NCBI GenBank assembly: GCA_964511385.1
Contig: CAZEFE010000007.1
Span: 153,991 to 217,990 of the forward strand
DNA length: 64,000 bases
Direction: 5' to 3'
Source of the DNA: CAILHX01 sp964511385
Lineage (GTDB): Bacteria > Pseudomonadota > Gammaproteobacteria > Burkholderiales > Methylophilaceae
In this document: piece by piece, positions 24,216 to 33,370 of the stretch
Numbering within the stretch: the stretch's first letter is position 1
Layout: each line of letters starts with the position of its first letter
Made by a program: the position numbers and the translations under genes
The notes under the pieces: model-generated
Database searches by the model: none
The model's input: only the letters and a program-made list of their open reading frames with translations
What the model was told of the DNA's origin: nothing

Positions 24216-25437
24216 GGTGGTCGCAGGGAATCAGTTGTTGTTGTTCCAGGCCCGGTGTCGGCAACATCGTGGCATCGGGGTGCCGTGCCAGGAATGCCGC
24301 GATTTGCTGCTGGTTTTCCTGATTAAATACCGAGCATGTGGCGTACAGCAATTTACCACCCTTTGCCAGTGTTGACCACAAACCTTCCAGGATCGCCGCC
24401 TGTTGTCCGCAGAACCCTGCAATGTCGGCCTCGCGGCGCAGCCATTTGATGTCGGGGTGGCGGCGGACGATGCCGGAGGCGGTACACGGCGCATCGGCCA
24501 GGATGCGGTCGAACGGCTGGCCGTTCCACCATTGTTGCGGTGTTGCGGCGTTGCCGGCCTTGACCTCGGCGTGCAACCCCAGCCGCTGCAGATTGCTGCG
24601 TACCCGGTCCAGCCGTGCATCGTCATGGTCGAGTGCCAGCAGGTCGATGTCCGCCAGTTCCAGCAGGTGCGCGGTTTTGCCACCGGGAGCGCTGCAGGCG
24701 TCCAGCACCCGCATGCCGGGGCGGATGTCCAGCGCCGGTGCGGCAAATTGCGCGCCCAGGTCTTGCACCGAGACTTCGCCTTCAAAAAAACCGGGGATGC
24801 CGTCCACATTCAGCGGTTTGTGCAGGCGTATGCCGAACTCGCCCACAGCTTCGGCGGGGATGTTGTCAGCTTGGAGTTTGCTTAAGTACGCATCGCGCGG
24901 CAGTTTGCGGGTGTTGACGCGCAAACTCATCGGCGGGTGTTGGTTGCCAGTCGCCAGCATGGCCTCCCAGTGTTGCGGGTATTGTGCTTGCAATTGTTTT
25001 ATCCACCACTGCGGCCACGCGTGCCGGGTGGCCGGGTCTTGCGGCAGTTGTTGCAGCAACTGCTCGCGCTGGCGCAGGAAGTTGCGCAACACGGCATTCA
25101 CCAGGCCCTTGGCCCACGGTTTTTTCAATTGCGCGGCAGCCTGCACGGCGTGATCCACTACCGCGTGCGCGGCATTTTTGCTGTATTCGAGCTGGTACAG
25201 GGCGACCAGCAGCAGGTCGTGCACCCGCTGATCGGTCAGCGGCTTGTCCAGCAGTTGCGCCAGCAGCGCTTGCAGCCGGGTCAGCCAGCGCAGGGTGCCA
25301 TAACTCAAGTCCTGGGTGATGGCGCGCTGCTGCGGGGTGAAGTGACGCGGGCGCAACTCTTCCAGCACCTGGATGAGGTTGCGCCCGGACAGTACCAGAC
25401 GGACGGCTTGCGCGGCGAGCAGTTGCGCCTGCTTCAC
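24178..25437 (-). CDS. rsmB: 16S rRNA (cytosine-967 C5)-methyltransferase
   Basis: A 419-aa protein from a GTG at 25437 whose GTGA overlaps the htpX stop. A longer upstream reading would overlap htpX extensively and is not credible. An N-terminal NusB-like domain (about 1-135) precedes the SAM-dependent methyltransferase domain with the SAM loop LDACSAPGGKTAHLLEL. The first catalytic Cys lies in DAPCTASGIVRRHPD and the second in YATCSVF. It methylates C967 of 16S rRNA. Confidence 0.95.
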   Translation of the reverse strand: MKQAQLLAAQAVRLVLSGRNLIQVLEELRPRHFTPQQRAITQDLSYGTLRWLTRLQALLAQLLDKPLTDQRVHDLLLVALYQLEYSKNAAHAVVDHAVQAAAQLKKPWAKGLVNAVLRNFLRQREQLLQQLPQDPATRHAWPQWWIKQLQAQYPQHWEAMLATGNQHPPMSLRVNTRKLPRDAYLSKLQADNIPAEAVGEFGIRLHKPLNVDGIPGFFEGEVSVQDLGAQFAAPALDIRPGMRVLDACSAPGGKTAHLLELADIDLLALDHDDARLDRVRSNLQRLGLHAEVKAGNAATPQQWWNGQPFDRILADAPCTASGIVRRHPDIKWLRREADIAGFCGQQAAILEGLWSTLAKGGKLLYATCSVFNQENQQQIAAFLARHPDATMLPTPGLEQQQLIPCDHHDGFYYAVLQKT

Positions 25438-26273
25438 GCCATCGCCATCAGTCGTGCCACGCGCTCTTCGGTCTGCGGATGGGTGCTGAACAGGCCCTTG
25501 ATGCCGTCGGCGGACAAGGGGTTGATAATCATCATCTGCGCTGTTTCCGGGTGCTGCTCGGCGGTTTCCAGGGGAATCTGGTGCGCGTAGTTGTGGATTT
25601 TCTGCAATGCCGAGGCCAGCGCCTGCGGGTCGCGACAAATTTCAGCGCCGCCACGGTCGGCCTCGAACTCGCGCGAGCGGGAGATCGCCATCTGGATCAG
25701 CATCGCCGCAATCGGCGCCACGATCATGATCAGCAAGGCCACCGCCGGGTGTACGCCACGGTCGCGCTCGCCGCCGGAAAACAGCATGCCGAACTGGGCA
25801 ATGGAGGAAATCGCGCCGGCAATGGTGGCGGAAATGGTGGAAATCAGCGTGTCGCGGTGTTTGACGTGGGCCAGTTCATGCGCCATCACGCCGCGCAGTT
25901 CGCGCTCGGACAACATGCCGATAATGCCGCTTGTCGCGGCGACGGCGGCATGCTCCGGGTCGCGCCCGGTGGCGAAAGCGTTGGGCTGGGCTTCGTCGAT
26001 GATATAGACCTTGGGCATGGGCAGTCCGGCGTTTTGCGACAGTTCGCGGATCATGCGGTAAAACCTGGGGGCGCTGTTTTCGTCCACTTGCTGCGCGTTG
26101 TACATCTTCAGCACGGCGGTATCGGAGAACCAGTAGGCGTAGGCGTTCATCGCACCCGCCAGCAGCAGCGCCACCAGCATGCCGCCGGCGCCGCCCAGCG
26201 CCGCGCCTACCATGCCGAACAGCACCACGATGCCCGCCATCAGGATGGAAGTTTTCAACCAGTTACCAAACAT
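25434..26273 (-). CDS. htpX: Zinc metalloprotease HtpX
   Basis: A 279-aa M48-family inner-membrane protease. Two N-terminal hydrophobic helices (7-27, 32-50) precede the catalytic HEXXH motif in GVMAHELAHVKHRD, and two further helices and the third ligand region (REFEADRGGAEI) follow. It degrades misfolded membrane proteins together with FtsH. It lies between fmt and rsmB on the same strand, with a 61-nt gap to fmt in which I see no distinct signal. Confidence 0.96.
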   Translation of the reverse strand: MFGNWLKTSILMAGIVVLFGMVGAALGGAGGMLVALLLAGAMNAYAYWFSDTAVLKMYNAQQVDENSAPRFYRMIRELSQNAGLPMPKVYIIDEAQPNAFATGRDPEHAAVAATSGIIGMLSERELRGVMAHELAHVKHRDTLISTISATIAGAISSIAQFGMLFSGGERDRGVHPAVALLIMIVAPIAAMLIQMAISRSREFEADRGGAEICRDPQALASALQKIHNYAHQIPLETAEQHPETAQMMIINPLSADGIKGLFSTHPQTEERVARLMAMA

Positions 26274-26334
26274 GTGGAACAGCCTTTCTGTTGTGGTTGT
26301 GACTGCGGGTTAGATGGGGGGCTGCGCGAAAAAT

Positions 26335-27261
26335 TCAAGCATCGAACTGCATGCCCGGCGTCAATGCATTGCCGGCCAGGAACTCTTTCCAGTTGAGGCG
26401 CTTGCCACCGGGTTTTTGCAGTTTGGTGATACAAATGGCATCCTGCCCGCAGCCCACCACAATGCCGTTGCTGATGCTGAGGATGGTGCCCGGCTTGCCG
26501 CTTTGTGCAACTGCGCCGGCGAACCAGATTTTCCATGGCTCGCCCTGCATGGTTGCGGTGGCTACCGGGAATGGGTTGAATGCGCGAACCTGCCGGGAAA
26601 TTTCAGCCGCACCATGGTGCCAGTTGATCGGCGCTTCCGATTTTTGCAGCTTTTCCGCATAGGTGACCAATTGTTCGTCCTGTGGCTCCGGCGTCAGCGT
26701 ATCCAGTTCGGCCAGCGCTTCCACCATCAATTTGCCGCCAGTGGCCGCCAATGCATCGTGCAGCGACTGTGCGGTGTCCTGTTCCGTGATGGGGATCACC
26801 GCCTTTTTCAGCATGGCGCCGGCATCCAGCGCCAGCACCACCTGCATGATGGTGACACCGGTTTCGGCATCGCCCGCCAGCAGCGCGCGCTGGATCGGCG
26901 CGGCACCGCGCCAGCGTGGCAGCAGCGAGGCGTGGATGTTCAGGCAACCGAGCTTTTTGTGTTTCGGCATGTCCAGCACCGCTTGCGGAATGATCAGGCC
27001 GTAAGCGGCGACAATCATTACGTCCGCCTCTGCTGCGGCAATGCGTGCCTGTACTTCCGGGGTTTTCAGCGTTTCCGGCTGGAACACCGGCAGGTTGTGC
27101 CGCAATGCCAGTTCCTTTACCGGGCTGGCCTTGAGTTTCATGCCGCGTCCGGCGGGGCGGTCGGGCTGGGTGAGCACCAGCACGATGTTGTGCCCGGCGG
27201 CAATCAGTGCGGCCAGGGCGGGTACGGCGAAGTCCGGCGTACCGGCGAAAATGAGGTTCAT
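26335..27261 (-). CDS. fmt: Methionyl-tRNA formyltransferase
   Basis: A 308-aa protein of normal length. The formyltransferase domain begins MNLIFAGTPDFAVPAL and contains the catalytic HASLLPRWRGAAPIQRA and GVTIMQ. The C-terminal OB-like tRNA-binding domain starts near residue 205 (WHHGAAEISRQVRAFNPFP). It formylates initiator Met-tRNA using 10-formyl-THF. It is paired with def 11 nt upstream, the universal arrangement. The initiator tRNA gene itself lies elsewhere in this window (63852-63928). Confidence 0.97.
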   Translation of the reverse strand: MNLIFAGTPDFAVPALAALIAAGHNIVLVLTQPDRPAGRGMKLKASPVKELALRHNLPVFQPETLKTPEVQARIAAAEADVMIVAAYGLIIPQAVLDMPKHKKLGCLNIHASLLPRWRGAAPIQRALLAGDAETGVTIMQVVLALDAGAMLKKAVIPITEQDTAQSLHDALAATGGKLMVEALAELDTLTPEPQDEQLVTYAEKLQKSEAPINWHHGAAEISRQVRAFNPFPVATATMQGEPWKIWFAGAVAQSGKPGTILSISNGIVVGCGQDAICITKLQKPGGKRLNWKEFLAGNALTPGMQFDA

Positions 27262-27272
27262 GGGAGATTTCG

Positions 27273-27776
27273 TTACATGGTTTCGCGCAGCAGCTTTTTC
27301 ATCTTGTGTTTGATGCGCGTCTGCTTGAGTTGCGACAGGTATTGCACGAATACCTTGCCTTTGAGGTGGTCGATTTCATGCTGGATGCATACCGCCAGCA
27401 AGCCGTCCGTAGTGAGGGTGAATGGTTTGCCATTGGCATCCAGCGCTTCCACCGTCACCGCTTCCGGGCGGCTTACTTTTTCGAAAATGCCGGGCACGGA
27501 CAGGCAGCCCTCTTCATATTCCTGCATGCCATTGGCCGAAATGATGCGCGGATTGATGAATACCTGCAGTTGATTCTTGGCTTCGGAAGTATCGATCACG
27601 ATCACTTGCTGGTGCACGTTGACCTGGGTGGCGGCGAGGCCGATGCCGGGTGCGGCATACATGGTGTCCGCCATGTCGCGGATCAGGCGGCGGATGGTGT
27701 CGTCAACCTCGGCGACGGGCGCGGCGACCGTATACAGCCTCGGATCGGGGTAGTGGAGAATTTCTAGAAGTGCCAT
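27273..27776 (-). CDS. def: Peptide deformylase
   Basis: A 167-aa metalloenzyme with all three signature motifs: GIGLAATQ (motif 1), EGCLSVPG with the metal-ligand Cys (motif 2) and QHEIDHLKG with the HEXXH ligands (motif 3). It removes the formyl group from nascent N-termini. It is the first gene of the def-fmt-htpX-rsmB-DUF4390-ntrY-ntrX operon and divergent from dprA. Confidence 0.97.
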   Translation of the reverse strand: MALLEILHYPDPRLYTVAAPVAEVDDTIRRLIRDMADTMYAAPGIGLAATQVNVHQQVIVIDTSEAKNQLQVFINPRIISANGMQEYEEGCLSVPGIFEKVSRPEAVTVEALDANGKPFTLTTDGLLAVCIQHEIDHLKGKVFVQYLSQLKQTRIKHKMKKLLRETM

Positions 27777-27828
27777 GATGCCGTTGTTTGTCTGTTCAAT
27801 TAAATGCAGAATTTACGCAATAACGACA

Positions 27829-27834
27829 ATTATA
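27829..27834 (-). promoter_or_regulatory. Candidate -10 element for the def operon
   Basis: A perfect TATAAT on the minus strand lies 53 nt upstream of the def start in the 68-nt def/dprA divergent gap. No good -35 hexamer is seen at 16-18 nt spacing, so the assignment rests on the -10 alone. Confidence 0.4.
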
Positions 27835-27844
27835 CCGTCACGCC

Positions 27845-28957
27845 ATGCCTGCCGATACACAACTACTGGATACCGAAGACTTGCGTTGCTGGGTTGCGCT
27901 GTCGCTGATTCATGGCGTGGGCGGCGAGACGTTTCGCCGCTTGCTGGCGGCCTTCGGCACGCCGCAGCAGATATTCGCCACGCCAACGCAGCGCCTGCGC
28001 GATGTGGTGGATAACCGTATTGCCGCAAAAATTGCAGCAGGCGTGGAATCCTCGCCGGTGCTGGATGCAACGCTGAGCTGGCTGCAACAGCCGGGAAACA
28101 CGCTGCTGACGCTGGCCGATGCCGCCTATCCGCGGGCGTTGCTGGAAATTGCCGACCCGCCGCCGATGCTGTATTGCAAAGGCGACCTGTCTTTTCTCCA
28201 GCGCCCGGCCATCGCAGTGGTAGGCAGCCGCAACGCCACGCCGCAAGGCTTGAAAACCACCGAGGCGTTTTCACAGGCATTCAGCGAGGCGGGCTGGTGC
28301 GTGGTGAGCGGGCTGGCGCTGGGCGTGGATGGCGCGGCGCATCGTGGGGCGCTGAATGCAAAACAGGCCGCCGGCTACGGCGGCACGGTTGCCGTGGTAG
28401 GTACCGGGCTGGATATTGTATATCCGGCGCGTCACCGCGAACTGGCGCACGAGGTGGTGCAGCATGGGGTGATGATTTCCGAATTCCCCCTTGGCACCGC
28501 GTCCATTGCCTCCAATTTCCCCCGACGCAATCGCATCATCAGCGGGCTGGCCCGAGGCGTGCTGGTGGTGGAAGCCAACCTGCACAGCGGTTCGCTGATC
28601 ACCGCGCGGCTGGCGGCCGAGCAAGGGCGCGACGTGTTTGCCATCCCCGGCTCCATCCACTCGCCGTTGTCCAAAGGGTGCCACCTGCTGATCAAGCAAG
28701 GCGCAAAACTGGTGGATAGCATCCATGACGTGCTTGAAGAATTGGGAAGCGCCCCCACTTCAGACTTGTCCGCAACTGCCGATGATGTGAATGAGTGCTC
28801 TCCGTTACTGGAGCTTCTGGGTTATGACGCGGTGGCAACGGAAACGTTGATTCAGCGCAGCGGCTTGACGAGTGAGCAGGTTTCAACGATGCTGCTATCA
28901 CTGGAACTTGAAGGCAAGGTTGCCAGTCTGCCGGGTGGACGATATCAACGTATTTGA
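27845..28957 (+). CDS. dprA: DNA-processing protein DprA
   Basis: A 370-aa protein. An N-terminal helical extension (1-100) leads to the Rossmann-fold DprA/Smf domain (about 105-300) with AVVGSRNATPQG, VSGLALGVDGAAHRGAL, GTGLDIVYPARHREL and FPRRNRIISGLARGVLVVEA. A C-terminal winged-helix domain (about 315-370) follows. It loads RecA onto incoming single-stranded DNA during natural transformation. It starts the plus-strand group dprA-smg and is divergent from def. Confidence 0.96.
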   Translation: MPADTQLLDTEDLRCWVALSLIHGVGGETFRRLLAAFGTPQQIFATPTQRLRDVVDNRIAAKIAAGVESSPVLDATLSWLQQPGNTLLTLADAAYPRALLEIADPPPMLYCKGDLSFLQRPAIAVVGSRNATPQGLKTTEAFSQAFSEAGWCVVSGLALGVDGAAHRGALNAKQAAGYGGTVAVVGTGLDIVYPARHRELAHEVVQHGVMISEFPLGTASIASNFPRRNRIISGLARGVLVVEANLHSGSLITARLAAEQGRDVFAIPGSIHSPLSKGCHLLIKQGAKLVDSIHDVLEELGSAPTSDLSATADDVNECSPLLELLGYDAVATETLIQRSGLTSEQVSTMLLSLELEGKVASLPGGRYQRI

Positions 28958-29010
28958 GGAATGCCGAGTTTTGCGGTCACGGCTTCCCAAGACTTAAGCC
29001 GGGAGAAATC

Positions 29011-29469
29011 ATGTTTGAATTATTAGTTTATCTGTTTGAAAACTATATAGAAATGGACATCCATGCCGATGAAAAGACGCTGGAAAAGGAATTGTCCGCC
29101 GCCGGCTTTGAAAGTGCCGACATCAGCCGCGCCTTCAGTTGGTTCAACGATCTGGAGGTGATGACGGATGAAGCGGATACACAATCCGCCGCCGATCGTG
29201 CCGGTTATCGCATTTATACGCTGGAAGAGAGCAAAAAGATCGGCCAGGACAGCCGCAGTTTCCTGCTGTTCCTGGAGCAGGCTACGGTAATGAATCCGCT
29301 GGAGCGCGAAATCGTGATCGACCGCCTGATGGCGCTGCCCGACCTTGAAGTCAGCCTGGAGCAAACCAAGTGGATTTCGCTGGTCGTGTTATGGCGGCAC
29401 GGCAAGGCGCGCGACTATCTGTTTGTCGAGGATGCCTTGTTCAGCGACAGCCACCCTACCATCCACTAA
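29011..29469 (+). CDS. smg: Smg family protein (DUF494)
   Basis: A 152-aa protein from the ATG at 29011, chosen for its GGGAGA ribosome-binding site and the family N-terminus MFELLVYLFENYI. The all-helical, acidic sequence contains the typical ELSAAGFESADISRAFSWF and LDRLMALP-like segments (VIDRLMALPDLEVSLEQTKWI). Smg sits next to dprA (and usually topA) in many proteobacteria; its role is not established. No topA follows here; a fliW homologue takes that position instead. Confidence 0.92.
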   Translation: MFELLVYLFENYIEMDIHADEKTLEKELSAAGFESADISRAFSWFNDLEVMTDEADTQSAADRAGYRIYTLEESKKIGQDSRSFLLFLEQATVMNPLEREIVIDRLMALPDLEVSLEQTKWISLVVLWRHGKARDYLFVEDALFSDSHPTIH

Positions 29470-29491
29470 TGACCAACCAAGAAAGCAAGTG

Positions 29492-29920
29492 ATGAAATTT
29501 ACCCTGACCCGCTTTGGCGAACAAGAAGTTGAGATTGATCCACAAAGCATCATTACCTTCCCGCGCGGCATTTCCCCGTTCGATGACTGCACGCGCTACA
29601 AACTGTTCCATGAGGAAGGTAAAACGCGGGTGTTCTGGCTGCAGTCGCTGGACGAGCCAGACCTGCTGTTTTCGGTGACCGACCCGGCGCTGCTCAGGAT
29701 GTCCTACGAAGTGGCGCTGACGGATGAAGAGCAGGCGGTGCTCAACGTTGAGGCGGGTGATGAACTGCTGCTGGCGGTGATTCTTTACCGCGACGAGGAA
29801 TCCTCCGGCGGCATCAACGCGGTCACCAGCGGCCCGATCGTTATTAACGCCAGCAAGCGCATCGGCATTCAGAAACTGCTCAAGGAGTTTGGCGCCCAAG
29901 TTGCGATCCGCGGGATCTGA
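29492..29920 (+). CDS. fliW: FliW homologue (flagellar assembly factor / CsrA antagonist family)
   Basis: A 142-aa protein from the ATG at 29492. It follows the FliW pattern: N-terminal beta-strand segment, IITFPRGISPFDD (compare the IxFPxGIPGFE signature), a central FWLQSLDEPDLLFSVTDP and a late SGPIVINASKRIGIQ. FliW proteins bind CsrA and flagellin and couple flagellin levels to translation. There is no csrA or flagellar gene in this window, so the assignment is to the family, not to a proven flagellar role. It lies 22 nt after smg. Confidence 0.85.
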   Translation: MKFTLTRFGEQEVEIDPQSIITFPRGISPFDDCTRYKLFHEEGKTRVFWLQSLDEPDLLFSVTDPALLRMSYEVALTDEEQAVLNVEAGDELLLAVILYRDEESSGGINAVTSGPIVINASKRIGIQKLLKEFGAQVAIRGI

Positions 29921-29978
29921 GGCATGGCGACCTTGGCTCAGCGGATTCGAAAACACATGACGGCTCTGCGCTGATTCA

Positions 29979-31034
29979 ATGCTGGATCGGCGCATTCCGC
30001 TGACCCTGCTGACCGGTTTTCTGGGCAGCGGGAAAACCACCTTGCTCAACCAAGTGCTTGGGCACCCCGACATGCGGGAAACCGCAGTCATCATCAACGA
30101 AGTCGGTGAGATCGGCCTGGACCACCTGCTGGTCAAAGAGGTCAAGGATGATGTGCTGTTGCTCGATTCCGGCTGCTTGTGCTGCACGGTGCGCAGCGAC
30201 CTGGTCGATGCGTTGCAGCAACTCCATCAGCAGCGCGGCAACGGCAGCATTCCCGAGTTCAAGCGCATCGTGATTGAAACCACCGGCCTGGCCGACCCCG
30301 CGCCCATCCTCAATATCCTGTTCAACGATAGCACGGTGGCCGATGACTACCGGCTGGATGCCGTAGTTACCGTGGTGGATGCCGTGTTCGGCCTGCGCCA
30401 AATACATGGTCAGGTCGAAGCGCGCAAACAGGCGGCGCTGGCCGACGTGCTGCTGCTGACCAAGACCGACCTGGCAGCGCCAGAGGAAGTGTTTGCGCTG
30501 GAAAGCCAATTAACCGAATTGAGTCCTGGTGCGCAGCAACATCGCGTGCTGCCGGGCGCGTCAAATCCGCAACTGCTGTTCGGTCGGGGCATGCTGGATG
30601 ACGCCGGCAAGCGGCTGCAGTTGGAGCAATGGTTGGGTTTGAAGCGTTTCCGCCCGGTGGGCAAGGCCGCCGGCTTACTCCAGGCAGGACTGATGGCGGA
30701 TCACGAAGGCGACATCCGCAGTTTCTGCATCACGTATGACCAGCCCGTTCCCTGGCTGGAACTCAGAACGGCGCTGGAGGTGCTGGCGGCGTACCGCGGC
30801 GAGCAATTGCTGCGGGTAAAAGGCATTGTGCATGCGGTTGGTGAACTGCAGCCGTTTGCCATCCACGGCGTACAGCACACGCTGTATCCCACCGTACCAT
30901 TACGCCGCGAACAGGTTGCCGGCATGCAGACGCAATTGGTGTTTATTGTGCGCGGCATGGAACCGGCGTTTGTCCAGCAGACGCTGGACAACTTTATCGC
31001 CACGGCGGAACAGGGCGCCGCGAGGCCGGATTAA
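29979..31034 (+). CDS. CobW/COG0523-family G3E GTPase (putative metallochaperone)
   Basis: A 351-aa protein with Walker A GFLGSGKTTLLN (13-24), the family metal-binding motif GCLCC (about 65-69), Walker B-like VIETTGLADP and the G4 motif TKTD. A CobW C-terminal domain (about 245-345) follows. COG0523 proteins deliver zinc, cobalt or other metals to client enzymes. No zinc-regulator box is evident upstream and no client is adjacent, so the metal is undetermined. Its 3' end overlaps the convergent metF by 4 nt. Confidence 0.9.
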   Translation: MLDRRIPLTLLTGFLGSGKTTLLNQVLGHPDMRETAVIINEVGEIGLDHLLVKEVKDDVLLLDSGCLCCTVRSDLVDALQQLHQQRGNGSIPEFKRIVIETTGLADPAPILNILFNDSTVADDYRLDAVVTVVDAVFGLRQIHGQVEARKQAALADVLLLTKTDLAAPEEVFALESQLTELSPGAQQHRVLPGASNPQLLFGRGMLDDAGKRLQLEQWLGLKRFRPVGKAAGLLQAGLMADHEGDIRSFCITYDQPVPWLELRTALEVLAAYRGEQLLRVKGIVHAVGELQPFAIHGVQHTLYPTVPLRREQVAGMQTQLVFIVRGMEPAFVQQTLDNFIATAEQGAARPD

Positions 31035-31867
31035 ATCCCCAGCCGCTGCCAGATGGTGGATACGGCACCGGCCTGATTGAGCGCGTAGAAATGCAGTCCG
31101 GGCGCACCGCTGGCCAGCAGCCGGTCACACAGTTCCGTCACCACATCCAGCCCCAGTGCCCGTACCGAGGCGAGATCGTCGCCGTAGTCCTGCAGGCGCA
31201 GGCGCAGCCAGCGCGGAATTTCCGCGCCGCAGACGGCGGAAAACCGTGCCAGTTGGGCGTAGTTGTAGATTGGCATGATGCCGGGGTAGACCGGGATGCT
31301 GATCCCCATGGCATCGCACTCTTCCATGAAGCGGAAGTAGGCATCGGCATTGTAGAAATACTGGGTGATGGCCGAGTTGGCGCCGGCATCCACCTTGCGC
31401 TTGAAATTGGCCAGGTCGGCCTTGGCCGATGTCGCCTCGGGATGGATCTCTGGATAAGCCGCGACTTCGATTTCAAACCAGTCGCCGGTTTCCTGGCGGA
31501 TGAACTCCACCAGTTCGCTGGCGTAACGGAAATCGCCGGCACTGGCTTCGCCGGAAGGAATGTCACCGCGTAGCGCCACGATGTGGCGCAGGTCGTGTGA
31601 TTTATACAGCGTCAGGATTTCCCGCAATTCGTCGCGGGTGGACGAAATGCAGGACAGGTGCGGCGCCGCTTCCTGGCCGTCGGCCTTGATGTCGAGCACG
31701 GTTTCCAGCGTGCGCTCACGCGTTGAGCCCCCCGCGCCGAACGTCACCGAAAAAAACTTGGGGCCAAGCTGGGCGAGTTGCTTGCGCGCCTCGCGCAGCT
31801 TGGCCATGCCTTCCGGTGTTTTGGGCGGGAAGAACTCGAAGCTGTAAATACGCTTGTCGCGGCTCAC
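31031..31867 (-). CDS. metF: 5,10-methylenetetrahydrofolate reductase
   Basis: A 278-aa TIM-barrel flavoprotein of bacterial MetF length. It starts YSFEFFPPKTPEGMAKL (catalytic Glu region) and contains FSVTFGAGGSTRERTLE, IVALRGDIP and FFYNADAYFRFM-type substrate segments. It reduces methylene-THF to methyl-THF for methionine regeneration. It begins 3 nt after the ahcY stop and so is the second gene of the riboswitch-controlled ahcY-metF unit. Confidence 0.96.
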   Translation of the reverse strand: MSRDKRIYSFEFFPPKTPEGMAKLREARKQLAQLGPKFFSVTFGAGGSTRERTLETVLDIKADGQEAAPHLSCISSTRDELREILTLYKSHDLRHIVALRGDIPSGEASAGDFRYASELVEFIRQETGDWFEIEVAAYPEIHPEATSAKADLANFKRKVDAGANSAITQYFYNADAYFRFMEECDAMGISIPVYPGIMPIYNYAQLARFSAVCGAEIPRWLRLRLQDYGDDLASVRALGLDVVTELCDRLLASGAPGLHFYALNQAGAVSTIWQRLGI

Positions 31868-31870
31868 AAC

Positions 31871-33280
31871 TTAGTACCGGTAGTGGTCAGGCTTGTACGG
31901 ACCTTGCTTGTCGACGCCGATGTAGGCGGCCTGCTGGTCGGTCAGCTCGGTCAGTTGCGCGTTCAGCTTCTTCAGTTGCAGGCGCGCCACCTTTTCATCC
32001 AGGTGCTTGGGCAGGGTGTAAACGCCGACCGGGTAATCCGCGGTGCGGGTGTACAGCTCGATCTGCGCAATGGTCTGGTTGGCGAAGCTGGAACTCATCA
32101 CGTAGGACGGATGGCCGGTACCGCAACCCAGGTTGACCAGGCGTCCCTTGGCCAGCAGGATGATGCGCTTGCCGTCAGGGAAAATGACGTGATCGACTTG
32201 CGGCTTGATTTCTTCCCACTGGTATTTCTCGATGCCGGCAACGTCGATTTCGTTGTCGAAGTGACCGATGTTGCAGACGATGGCCTGGTCTTTCATCTTC
32301 ACCATGTGGTCATGGGTGATGACGTGGTAGTTGCCGGTGGCGGTGACAAAAATGTCGGCGTGTTCGGCGGCGTAATCCATGGTGACCACGCGGTAACCTT
32401 CCATCGCGGCCTGCAGCGCGCAGATCGGGTCGATTTCCGTCACCCATACCTGGGCGGACAATGCGCGCAGCGCCTGGGCGGAACCCTTGCCCACGTCGCC
32501 GTAACCGGCCACCACGGCGATCTTGCCGGCGACCATCACGTCGGTGGCGCGCTTGATGCCGTCCACCAGCGATTCGCGGCAGCCGTACAGATTGTCGAAC
32601 TTGGATTTGGTGACGGAGTCGTTGACGTTGATGCCGGGGAACTTGAGTTCGCCGCGCTCGTGCATCTGGTACAAACGGTGCACGCCGGTGGTGGTTTCCT
32701 CGGTCACGCCCTTGATCTGGCTCAAGCGGGTGGAATACCAGCTGCCATCCACGGCCAGCTTGGCCTTGATTGCGGCAAACAGCACGCGCTCTTCTTCGCT
32801 GCCAGGGTTGGCCAGCACGGATGGGTCCTTCTCGGCCTTGGCGCCCAGGTGCAGCAGCAGCGTGGCATCACCGCCATCGTCCAGGATCATGTTGGAGTAG
32901 CCGCCATCGGTCCACTCGAAAATGCGGTGGGTGTAATCCCAGTATTCTTCCAGCGATTCGCCCTTGACGGCGAATACGGGAATGCCTTCCGCGGCAATGG
33001 CGGCGGCGGCGTGATCCTGGGTGGAGAAAATGTTGCAGGAGGCCCAGCGCACTTGGGCACCGAGCGCGGTCAGCGTCTCGATCAGCACGGCGGTCTGGAT
33101 GGTCATGTGCAGGGAGCCGGTGATGCGGGCGCCCTTGAGCGGCTTGGTCAGTGCGAATTCTTCGCGAATCGCCATCAGGCCGGGCATTTCGGTTTCGGCG
33201 ATGCGAATTTCCTTGCGGCCCCAACTGGCGAGGGCCATGTCGGCAATAACGTAATCTTTAAAATCAGTCACAGTGTTCAT
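31871..33280 (-). CDS. ahcY: S-adenosylhomocysteine hydrolase
   Basis: A 469-aa protein from the ATG at 33280, which is preceded by an AAGGAAACC ribosome-binding region; a GTG further upstream lies inside the riboswitch leader and is not used. It has GSLHMTIQTAVLIETL, the catalytic LYGCRESLVDGIKRATDV, the NAD-binding VAGYGDVGKGSAQALR and the C-terminal KPDHYRY signature. It splits SAH to adenosine and homocysteine. It is preceded by an SAH riboswitch and followed by metF. Confidence 0.97.
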   Translation of the reverse strand: MNTVTDFKDYVIADMALASWGRKEIRIAETEMPGLMAIREEFALTKPLKGARITGSLHMTIQTAVLIETLTALGAQVRWASCNIFSTQDHAAAAIAAEGIPVFAVKGESLEEYWDYTHRIFEWTDGGYSNMILDDGGDATLLLHLGAKAEKDPSVLANPGSEEERVLFAAIKAKLAVDGSWYSTRLSQIKGVTEETTTGVHRLYQMHERGELKFPGINVNDSVTKSKFDNLYGCRESLVDGIKRATDVMVAGKIAVVAGYGDVGKGSAQALRALSAQVWVTEIDPICALQAAMEGYRVVTMDYAAEHADIFVTATGNYHVITHDHMVKMKDQAIVCNIGHFDNEIDVAGIEKYQWEEIKPQVDHVIFPDGKRIILLAKGRLVNLGCGTGHPSYVMSSSFANQTIAQIELYTRTADYPVGVYTLPKHLDEKVARLQLKKLNAQLTELTDQQAAYIGVDKQGPYKPDHYRY

Positions 33281-33370
33281 TCTGGTTTCCTTGAACAAAT
33301 GTGAAGGAGGGGAGGTGGCATGTTGCTCACCTAATTTCCGCACCTGTCACGGGTTGATGTTTCCGGGTGA

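Noticed and set aside
25438..25638. Longer N-terminus for rsmB
   Set aside because: It would overlap htpX by about 200 nt and encodes non-conserved Pro/Arg-rich sequence; the GTG at 25437 fits the family and gives a 4-nt overlap.
31778..33304. 508-aa open frame antisense to ahcY
   Set aside because: It is a shadow of a highly conserved enzyme and shows no domain, ribosome-binding site or coding-like composition.
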